A stretch of 64,000 bases of DNA from Actinomycetospora corticicola (GTDB taxonomy: Bacteria; Actinomycetota; Actinomycetes; Mycobacteriales; Pseudonocardiaceae). A program made the position numbers and the translations under genes. This document shows, one piece after another, positions 41,401 through 46,913 of this stretch. The notes under the pieces were generated by a model that was not told the origin of the DNA, did no database searches, and saw only the letters and a program-made list of their open reading frames with translations. The number at the start of each line of letters is the position of its first letter. Position 1 is the stretch's first letter. Where the stretch lies: the NCBI RefSeq assembly GCF_013409505.1, contig NZ_JACCBN010000001.1, forward strand, positions 930,001 to 994,000. Reading direction: 5' to 3'.

Positions 41401-41561
41401 AGGAAAGCGTCGTTGCTTGCATCCAGTGGCAGGAAAGCCACACCGTCGGGCGCCGGCTCGTCCGCGGCGTGCACGAACACCGCCTCGAGCCCGAGCGCCG
41501 CGACGGCGTCGGCGATCCGGACGGCGATCTCCCCGCGGTTGGCGATCAGCACACGGCGCAC
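38400..41561 (-). CDS. One-chain acyl-CoA carboxylase (BC-BCCP-CT) with two repeats in frame
   Basis: A 1053-residue biotin enzyme. Biotin carboxylase: RRVLIANRGEIAVRI, HPGYGFLSENP, VKAVSGGGGRGM, FLEVNPRLQVEHTVTEE. Biotin carrier: VLEAMKMEH near residue 500. The carboxyltransferase half ends near IDDVIDPADT. It carboxylates an acyl-CoA; chain length is unknown, but the neighbouring CoA ligase suggests an unusual acid. GTG 41561 is chosen over ATG 41606 because GAGGAGGAG lies six bases upstream. Two extra segments are translated repeats: R1 (residues about 40-57, FLPLDASNDAFLP), between two early strands of the carboxylase, and R4 (about 439-454, SERSIGTRVPLTP), in the linker before the carrier. 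Whether R1 impairs folding is unknown. Confidence 0.9.
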   Translation of the reverse strand: MRRVLIANRGEIAVRIADAVAALGLEAVFVHAADEPAPDGVAFLPLDASNDAFLPRGLRLPGTGPAAYLDVDVVIAAAKEAGADAVHPGYGFLSENPALARACEDAGIVFVGPSPATLEEFGDKARARERAAELGVPVLDDDGTTPVVVKAVSGGGGRGMRVVRDRTELDEARRAAAAEAKAAFGDDRVFVERYLEGARHVEVQLLGDSREVVVLADRDCSLQRRHQKMVEIAPAPDLPDDVRARLHEHAHALGTSTELRGLATVEFLVAGAEVAFLEVNPRLQVEHTVTEEVLGVDLVVAALRVADGARLADLALPTVPRGVAVQARVCAETLGADASVRSTAGTLTRFTPPSGRGVRVDTHGRAGLVVDPRYDSLLAKVVVHDADLPRALAHLDRALATFDLDGVPTTIPVLRALLARPEVLAPDTGLVERLLPEIVRGGSERSIGTRVPLTPDGQEGAALRAEMAGTVVAVEAEPGHTVAAGAPVVVLEAMKMEHVLGAPAGGTVTAVRVAVGDVVAEGDVLALLEPGDHDTAAAENADVDPDHVRPDLAEVLDRRRLTADEARPAAVTRRRDAGRRTARENVADLCDEGTFVEYGAFAVAAQRKRRTLQDLRERTPADGIVTGIGAVDGRRVVVLAYDYTVLAGTQGVLSHAKTDRALQLALDHDLPVVLFAEGGGGRPGETDTIAVAQLDVPTFALFAQLSGRVPTVAVVAGYCFAGNAALAGCADLVVAVEGANLGMGGPAMIAGGGLGEVDPHDVGPTAVQVPNGVVDVLVDDEAAAVGVARRYLALDRVVPGERPDQRRLRHVVPENRLRVYDVRAAVDALVDSGSVLELRPRYGVGVVTAFARLAGRPIGLMANDPRRLGGAIDAEAAEKAARFLQLCDARGLPVVSLCDTPGFMVGPDAEATATVRRFSRMFVTGANLRVPVVCVVLRKAYGLGAMAMAGGSMRVPVATVAWPSGEFGGMGLEGAVRLGYAKELAALPDDGSRQARYDELVAALYEQGKALSAAEVVEIDDVIDPADTAAVVLAALDAADGPLPPRRTIVDTR
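40201..40247 (+). repeat. R4 palindrome, copy 1 (inside the carboxylase)
   Basis: Forty-seven bases from GTGAGGGGAACCCTCGTGCC to TCCTCCCCTCAC, with perfect nine-base outer arms and an inner GAGCGCTC. It differs from the copy at 46397 at three positions. Confidence 0.9.
41396..41450 (+). repeat. R1 element, copy d (inside the carboxylase)
   Basis: A 55-base copy starting GTGGCAGGAAAGCGTCGTTG. Read on the coding strand it gives VAFLPLDASNDAFLP, the same phase as copy e in cobN. Confidence 0.9.
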
Positions 41562-41594
41562 GGTCAGCTCCTCCTCGATGTGGCCTGCGGCCCC

Positions 41595-41634
41595 GTGAGC
41601 AGACATCCGTGTCCGGACACGGATGTCTGCTCAC
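41595..41634. terminator. R3 perfect 40-base palindrome
   Basis: GTGAGCAGACATCCGTGTCC followed directly by its exact complement, no spacer. It contains the TGA stop of the CoA ligase gene on the minus strand. As RNA it forms an 18-base stem with a four-base loop. Confidence 0.85.
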
Positions 41635-43220
41635 AGGCCGGAGGCACCTGCGCGGGTGATGCGGATGCCGGCGGCCTCGCGGTCCCACGTGGCCGGACCG
41701 ACCCCGGCGTCGCGCAGGAGGTTCTTCTGCACCTTGTGGGTCGGGGTCTTCGGCAGGGCGTCGGCGATCTCGACGTAGCGCGGCACCATGAAGTAGGGGA
41801 GCCGGTCGACGAGGAAGGCGGTGAGCTCGACCGGGTCGAGCCCGGCGTCGGGCTGGAGCACGACGACGACCTTGATCTCGTCCTCGCTGAGTTCCGACGG
41901 CACGGCGACGACGGCGGCCTCGGCGACGGCCGGGTGCTCGGTGACGGTGCGCTCGACCTCGAAGCTCGACACGTTCTCGCCGCGGCGGCGCAACGAGTCC
42001 TTCATCCGGTCGCAGAAGTAGAAGCGTCCGGCCTCGTCGGCGCGGAAGGCGTCGCCGGTGTGCAGCCACCCGTCGCGGACGACGCGGGCGGTCTCCTCCG
42101 GCCGCCCGTGGTAGCCCGCCATCACCGTGTGCGGCACCTGCGGACGCACCAGGAGCTCGCCGATCCGCCCCGGCCCGACGTCGTGACCCTCGGCGTCGAC
42201 CAGCCGCAGGTCGTAGCCCTCGCGCGGGAAGCCGGCCTCGCCCCCGACCACCGTGTCGGGCGGCCCGTCGAGCACCGCGCCGATCTCGCTCATGCCGTAG
42301 ACGGCGGCGAGCTCCACTCCGAAGCGGCGGCGGAAGGCCGCGACGTCGCCCGCGAGCGGCGCCATGATCGCGAGCTCCAGGGGGTTGTCGACGTCGTCGG
42401 GAGCAGGCGCGCGCTGGGCGAGCAGCTCGGCCATCGCCCCCAGCAGCACCGTGACCGTGATGCCGTGCTCGCGCACCGTCGGCCAGAACCCGCCGACCGA
42501 GAACCCGGGCTCGAGCACGCACGGGATGGCGTGGATGAGGGCCTGGTAGACGCCGTACCACTGGCCCGCGAGGTGGAACACCGGCAGCGTGACGAGCGCC
42601 CGGTCGCCCGCGCGCGGCCGCTCCTGGTGCTCGCGGCTGGCGTAGGTGTAGGCGTGCGCGTGGGGGACCAGGACGCCCTTGGAGAGCCCGGTGGTCCCCG
42701 ACGTGTACATGATCGCGTGCAGGTCCTCGGGGCGGCGACGGACCGGGCTCGCCGGGGCGTCCACCTCGTCCAGCCCGATCACGCGGAAGCGCTCGGGCGG
42801 GAGGACGTCCCCGTCGACCGGGCCGCGGACCACGAGCGTGTGCAGCGCCGGCACCTCGTCGGCCACGCGGGCGACCCGGTCCAGGTAGTGGGCCTCGACG
42901 ACGAGCGTGTCGGCCCCGCAGTCGCGGAGCACGTGGGCGAGGAAGGTGCCCTTGTAGGCGGTGTTGACCGGGACCTCGACCCCGCCCGTCAGCACGACGC
43001 CGAGCCACACGTGCACCGCGTCGAGGGAGTTGTCGAGCAGGAGCGCGACCGGCCGGTCGACACCCGCGCCGAGCCCGCCGCCGAGGCGCAGCGACCGCTC
43101 GAACGCCTGCTCCAGCGTCCAGGTCCCGGCCCGGTCGGTCTGGGTGACGGCATTCCCGACGGCGAGCGCGCGCTCCACCGCGGCCAGCAGGGTGCGGTCC
43201 TCGAGCGCGGGCAGGCCCAT
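41631..43220 (-). CDS. AMP-forming acyl-CoA ligase, CaiC-like
   Basis: A 529-residue adenylate-forming enzyme activating a carboxylic acid to its CoA thioester. The motifs MYTSGTTGLSKG, YGMSEIGAVLDG, WLHTGDAFRAD and RRRGENVSSFEVE are present, and the catalytic Lys is in LPKTPTHKVQK. It is closest in pattern to crotonobetaine/carnitine-CoA ligases. It starts 72 bases downstream of cobIJ and ends inside an R3 palindrome 69 bases before the carboxylase start. The two enzymes could act in series. Confidence 0.88.
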   Translation of the reverse strand: MGLPALEDRTLLAAVERALAVGNAVTQTDRAGTWTLEQAFERSLRLGGGLGAGVDRPVALLLDNSLDAVHVWLGVVLTGGVEVPVNTAYKGTFLAHVLRDCGADTLVVEAHYLDRVARVADEVPALHTLVVRGPVDGDVLPPERFRVIGLDEVDAPASPVRRRPEDLHAIMYTSGTTGLSKGVLVPHAHAYTYASREHQERPRAGDRALVTLPVFHLAGQWYGVYQALIHAIPCVLEPGFSVGGFWPTVREHGITVTVLLGAMAELLAQRAPAPDDVDNPLELAIMAPLAGDVAAFRRRFGVELAAVYGMSEIGAVLDGPPDTVVGGEAGFPREGYDLRLVDAEGHDVGPGRIGELLVRPQVPHTVMAGYHGRPEETARVVRDGWLHTGDAFRADEAGRFYFCDRMKDSLRRRGENVSSFEVERTVTEHPAVAEAAVVAVPSELSEDEIKVVVVLQPDAGLDPVELTAFLVDRLPYFMVPRYVEIADALPKTPTHKVQKNLLRDAGVGPATWDREAAGIRITRAGASGL

Positions 43221-43264
43221 GGCAGGCGACTTTACAGCGGTGTCAAGGGCGCGCTCCGCGCCGA

Positions 43265-43296
43265 TGAGCGCTCCTCCGTGCTGGAGCAGTGCTCAC
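43265..43296. terminator. R3-like hairpin over the cobIJ stop
   Basis: TGAGCGCTCC ... GGAGCAGTGCTCA: outer and inner arms pair with a three-base bulge. It covers the cobIJ stop (43293-43295) and separates the cobalamin operon from the ligase gene. Confidence 0.6.
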
Positions 43297-44885
43297 GGGG
43301 CCGTGGGCCACCTCCGCGGCGAGAACACCCGGTCGGCCACCCACCGGGTCTGCGACGACCCGACGATCAGCAGCGTGCGCATGTCGATCTCGGCCGGGAC
43401 CAGCGCGCCGAGCTCGACGACGCGCACCGACTCCTCGGGCCCGTCCACGTCGCGCCCGATGATCACCGGGGTGGACTCGTCGCGGTACTTGAGCAGGATC
43501 TCCTTGGCGGCCTCGACCTGCCAGGTGCGGGACCGCGACGCCGGGTTGTACAGCGCGATCACCATGTCGGCGTCGGCCACCGCGGCGAGGCGGCGCTCGA
43601 CGACCTCCCACGACTTCAGCCGGTCGGACAGCGAGATCGTCGCGTAGTCGTGCCCCAGCGGGGCGCCGATCCGCGCCGCGACGGCGTGCGCCGCCGTGAC
43701 GCCGGGGAGCACCCGCACCTCGACGTCGGGGTAGTCCTCGGCCGCCACCTCGACGACGGCCGAGGCCATCGCGAAGACCCCCGGGTCGCCCGAGGAGACC
43801 ACCGCGACCCGTCGTCCGGAACGGGCGAGGTCCAGCGCGAAGGCGGCGCGCTCGGACTCGACCTTGTTGTCCGACCCGTGCACCTTCTGGCGGGGGTTGT
43901 GTGGCACGCGGGCCACGTAGGTGGTGTAGCCGACGACGTCGTCCGCGGCCGTGAGGGCGCTGAAGGCCTCGGGCGTGAGCCGGTCGCGGCTGCCCGGACC
44001 GAGCCCGACGACGGTGACGAGGCCGGTCGACGATGTGGCGTCCCTGGCACTGGATTTGCCGGCAGAATCAGGGGAGCACGCCGATAGGGCATTGCTTTTA
44101 CGGAGAACCCCGTCGGCCCGCGCCTGCTCCGTCGTCGCCACGTGCACCCGCGAGGGCACGATCCCGACGCTGAAGTACGGCACCGACGCCGGGTCGATCT
44201 CCTCGAGCCGACCCTGACGTTCCTCGGCCTGGCTCGCGCGCTCGACGTAGCGGGCCTCCTCGGCGCGGCCGGCGGTCCGCAGCGCCGTCCGGACCCCCGT
44301 GAACGTCCGGCCCAGCTTCATCACCGCCGCGGAGTCGGTGTCCGCCAACCGACGCGCGAGCACGTCGGGCGGGAGCGTGCCGGGGAGCACGGTGAGCACC
44401 TCGTCGCGCTCCACCAGCGGTGTGCCGAGCGTCGCGGCGGCGGCGGACACGCTGGTCACGCCGGGCACGACCTCGGCGGCGTAGCGGTGCGCCAGCCGCT
44501 TGTGCAGGTGCATGTAGGAGCCGTAGAAGAACGGGTCGCCCTCGGAGAGCACCACCACGTCGCGGCCGGCGTCGAGGTGCGCGGCGAGACGGGCGGCGGC
44601 CTCGGTGTAGAAGGCGTCGATCAGCCCCTGGTAGTCCTCGGCCGACTCCGTCGTCACCGGGTAGGTGAGGGCCTCCTCGATCTGCGTGCCGAGGTACTCC
44701 GCCGCGATGCGGCGCGCGTTGGAGCGACCGTGCCGGGCGCAGTGGTAGGCGACGACGTCCGCGGCGCGGATCAGGTCGACCGCCTTCACCGTCATCAGCC
44801 CCGGGTCACCCGGACCCACACCCACGCCGAACAGCCGACCCGTCCCGGGTCGAGCTCCGCTGCGCTCCGTCTCCCGACCGGTCAT
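43293..44885 (-). CDS. cobIJ: Fused precorrin-2 C20- and precorrin-3B C17-methyltransferase with repeat-derived linker
   Basis: A 530-residue fusion. The CobI half (about 1-255) has GVGVGPGDPGLMTVKAVDLI, VLSEGDPFFYGSYMHLH and VVPGVTSVSAAAA. The CobJ half (from about 290) has VVGLGPGSRDRLTPEA, VVSSGDPGVFAMAS and LPGVTAAHAVAARIGAPLGHDY. The fusion itself is common in actinobacteria. The linker (about 259-286, LSACSPDSAGKSSARDATSS) is made of an R5 core followed by the end of an R1 element. ATG 44885 overlaps the cobH stop (ATGA). Confidence 0.93.
   Translation of the reverse strand: MTGRETERSGARPGTGRLFGVGVGPGDPGLMTVKAVDLIRAADVVAYHCARHGRSNARRIAAEYLGTQIEEALTYPVTTESAEDYQGLIDAFYTEAAARLAAHLDAGRDVVVLSEGDPFFYGSYMHLHKRLAHRYAAEVVPGVTSVSAAAATLGTPLVERDEVLTVLPGTLPPDVLARRLADTDSAAVMKLGRTFTGVRTALRTAGRAEEARYVERASQAEERQGRLEEIDPASVPYFSVGIVPSRVHVATTEQARADGVLRKSNALSACSPDSAGKSSARDATSSTGLVTVVGLGPGSRDRLTPEAFSALTAADDVVGYTTYVARVPHNPRQKVHGSDNKVESERAAFALDLARSGRRVAVVSSGDPGVFAMASAVVEVAAEDYPDVEVRVLPGVTAAHAVAARIGAPLGHDYATISLSDRLKSWEVVERRLAAVADADMVIALYNPASRSRTWQVEAAKEILLKYRDESTPVIIGRDVDGPEESVRVVELGALVPAEIDMRTLLIVGSSQTRWVADRVFSPRRWPTAP
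44028..44063 (-). repeat. R1 element, partial copy g (cobIJ linker)
   Basis: The last 36 bases of R1 (matching GTCCAGTGGCAGGGACGCCAC and ATCGTCG in copy a, with three extra A-rich bases). It abuts an R5 core. Confidence 0.7.
44068..44105 (-). repeat. R5 repeat core, copy 3 (cobIJ linker)
   Basis: Contains the inverse of CCCTATCGGCGTGCTCCCCT. The stretch CATTGCTTTTACGG next to it is AT-rich compared with the surrounding gene, a sign of foreign origin. Confidence 0.65.
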
Positions 44886-45571
44886 GCCCGGGCCCCGAGC
44901 GCGAGCGCGTTCACGGCGCCGACCGTCATCGCCGAGCCACCCCGGCGCCCGTGCACCACCACGTGCTCCAGCTCCGCGGGGTGCGCGGCCAGGGCGGCCT
45001 TCGACTCCATCGCGCCCACGAACCCGACCGGCAGCCCCAGCACGACGGCGGGTCGCGGCGCCCCGGCCTCGATCATCTCCAGCAGCCGGAACAGGGCCGT
45101 CGGAGCGTTGCCGATCGCGACGACCGCCCCCTCCAGCAGCGGCAGCCACAGGTCCAGGGCGGCGGCCGACCGCGTCGTCCCGAGGAGCGCGGCCTTGGCC
45201 GGGACGTCCGGGTCGTTCAGCGTGCACACCACGTCGTTGCCGGCGGGCAGGAACCGCCGCGTGATCCCCGAGGCGACCATCATCGCGTCGCACAGCACCG
45301 GCGCCCCGTCCCGCAGCGCCGCGTGCGCGGCGGCGACGGCGCCGGGGGTGACCGCGGTGTCCAGCCCCAGGTCGGTCATGCCGCAGGAGTGGATCATCCG
45401 GACGACGAGGTCGTGCGCGTCCTCCGGCAGGTGCCCCAGCTCGGCCTCGGACCGGATGATCGCGAAGGACCGCCGGTAGATCTCGTCGCCGTCGACCACG
45501 TAGGCGGGAACCGCCCGCGAGTCCGGCTCATGGATCACGTCCGCCGTCCGAGCCACGTCGCCCGAGATCAT
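44882..45571 (-). CDS. cobH: Precorrin-8X methylmutase
   Basis: A 229-residue enzyme that moves the C11 methyl to C12, forming hydrogenobyrinate. RRSFAIIRSEAELG, VRMIHSCGMTDLG with the catalytic His, and VVLGLPVGFVGAMESKAAL are diagnostic. ATG 45571 overlaps the cobG stop, with GGGGAAGG upstream, and its stop overlaps the cobIJ start. Confidence 0.95.
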   Translation of the reverse strand: MISGDVARTADVIHEPDSRAVPAYVVDGDEIYRRSFAIIRSEAELGHLPEDAHDLVVRMIHSCGMTDLGLDTAVTPGAVAAAHAALRDGAPVLCDAMMVASGITRRFLPAGNDVVCTLNDPDVPAKAALLGTTRSAAALDLWLPLLEGAVVAIGNAPTALFRLLEMIEAGAPRPAVVLGLPVGFVGAMESKAALAAHPAELEHVVVHGRRGGSAMTVGAVNALALGARA

Positions 45572-46866
45572 CCGTTCACCTTCCCCGACCGCACGACCGT
45601 CCGGTACGTGCCGCTCGTCTCCTGTGTCCGCGGGACCGCCTCGATCACCGCGACCCTGCCACCCGGTGTCCCGCACGCCCGACCGCAGCCCACCCAGTGC
45701 TGCCGGACCTGCCCGCCGACGTGCCCCGACGCCACCGCCGACGCCAGGTCGCCCCTGACGTCGCTCAGCGACTTGCGGCACCGCGGGGCCCCCACGCACG
45801 CCGAGACCCCGCGCCAACGCGACGCCGGGTCGGTCTCCACCAGCCCGGTCAGGTGCTCGACGGCGTCGTGCGGCGCGTCGCGCAGCACGAGCGTGCGCCA
45901 CGGGGTCGCCCGCAGCGTCGCGCCGCGGTCCATCAGCTCGAGCAGCGCCATCACCGTCGGCAGGTCGACCTCGCCGAGCCGGGGGAGGACCTCCAGCGTG
46001 GTGCCGTCCGCGCCGAGGCGCGTCGGGTCCGCCGGTCCCGCGTCCGTCTTCCCGACGCCGGGTGTGGTCACCTCGCGCAGCGCGGCCAGGACCGCCGCGC
46101 GGGCCGCGTCGTCGAGCTCGCGCACCCGCCAGGCCGACCCGCGGTGCGCGGTGAACGCGTCGACGGCGGCCAGCGCGAGGGCGGCCGGGTCGGCGTGCCG
46201 CAGCCCGGTGTCGATGCCGTCGAGCAGCAGCGCCGCGGACCCCCTATCGGCGTGCTCGGTTGCTCTGTCGAGAAGACCCTCATCGGGGTCGGCGGGGGTC
46301 GGCGAGCCCGATGAGGGGCCGTTGATCACGACCGTGACGTCGCCGCCCTGCCCGCTGACGTCCCCCGCGCCCGCCCCGCCCGCCCCGCCCTCCGGCGTGA
46401 GGGGAACCCTCGTGCCACGAGAGCGCTCGGATCCTCCCCTCACGGAGCTCGCGGCCGACCAGTCCTCGATCGCCACCAGCAGCCGACCGGGCACGTCCAC
46501 CCGCCCGCGCAGCCCGTCGGCGACCGCCCCCGCGACCGGGTCGACGGCGCCCGAGCGGGGGGAGGCGATGATGGAGCACGGCACGTCGCGGCCCAGCAGG
46601 TCGACCAGCGCGTCCGGGCGGTCGGAGCGCAGGGCGTCGGCCAGGTCGTCCGCGGTGGTACCGGCGAGGCCGCGCACCTGCCACGATCCCCGGGAGGTCA
46701 GTTCGATCGGCGACCCGCCGCTCGCGGCCGCGCCCGCCAGCAGGCGGAGCTCGGTGGCGGTGGTGGCCCCGCCGACCGGCCGGAACCGGGCGAGTGCACC
46801 GTCGGCGGCGTCGTGGCGACGCCAGGCGCCGGGGCAGGCGTCGGGTCGGGAGCGGGTGCGGGGCAT
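45568..46866 (-). CDS. cobG: Precorrin-3B synthase with R4 and R5 in frame
   Basis: A 432-residue oxygen-dependent ring-contraction enzyme of the nitrite/sulfite reductase fold. The N-terminal half has LRLLAGAAA and LTSRGSWQVRGL. The Fe-S/siroheme-type cysteines are in VSACVGAPRCRKSLSD and HWVGCGRACGTP. Between the halves are two repeat-derived segments: R4 (about residues 142-157, SERSRGTRVPLTP) and R5 (about 193-210, EGLLDRATEHADRG), in a Gly/Pro-rich stretch where a loop is likely. ATG 46866 is preferred over GTG 46875. It is divergent from cobN with a 47-base gap and heads the cobG-cobH-cobIJ operon. Confidence 0.9.
   Translation of the reverse strand: MPRTRSRPDACPGAWRRHDAADGALARFRPVGGATTATELRLLAGAAASGGSPIELTSRGSWQVRGLAGTTADDLADALRSDRPDALVDLLGRDVPCSIIASPRSGAVDPVAGAVADGLRGRVDVPGRLLVAIEDWSAASSVRGGSERSRGTRVPLTPEGGAGGAGAGDVSGQGGDVTVVINGPSSGSPTPADPDEGLLDRATEHADRGSAALLLDGIDTGLRHADPAALALAAVDAFTAHRGSAWRVRELDDAARAAVLAALREVTTPGVGKTDAGPADPTRLGADGTTLEVLPRLGEVDLPTVMALLELMDRGATLRATPWRTLVLRDAPHDAVEHLTGLVETDPASRWRGVSACVGAPRCRKSLSDVRGDLASAVASGHVGGQVRQHWVGCGRACGTPGGRVAVIEAVPRTQETSGTYRTVVRSGKVNG
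46238..46290 (+). repeat. R5 repeat, copy 2 (inside cobG)
   Basis: Begins GACCCCCTATCGGCGTGCTC and ends CTCATCGGGGTC, so the outer ends pair (GACCCC with GGGGTC). The longest R5 copy seen. Confidence 0.75.
46397..46443 (+). repeat. R4 palindrome, copy 2 (inside cobG)
   Basis: Forty-four of 47 bases match copy 1 at 40201, and the six flanking bases TCCGGC are also shared. Same orientation and reading frame relative to its gene. Confidence 0.9.
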
Positions 46867-46889
46867 CGGCCACACAGTACGGCCGATGA

Positions 46890-46900
46890 CACACGGTGTG
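46890..46900. promoter_or_regulatory. Small dyad between divergent cobG and cobN
   Basis: CACAC-G-GTGTG lies in the 47-base gap between the two start codons and could bind a regulator of both. The gap is too short for a cobalamin riboswitch. Confidence 0.35.
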
Positions 46901-46913
46901 CGCAGATGATGAG

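Noticed and set aside
39132-44087. A 1651-codon open frame on the plus strand
   Set aside because: It runs antisense to the carboxylase, CoA ligase and cobIJ genes, has no domain pattern and is explained by high-GC codon bias keeping the antisense frame open.
46867-46913. A cobalamin riboswitch between cobG and cobN, or before cobL
   Set aside because: The cobG-cobN gap is 47 bases and the cobL leader is taken up by R1 elements and a short frame; neither holds a B12-box-like sequence.
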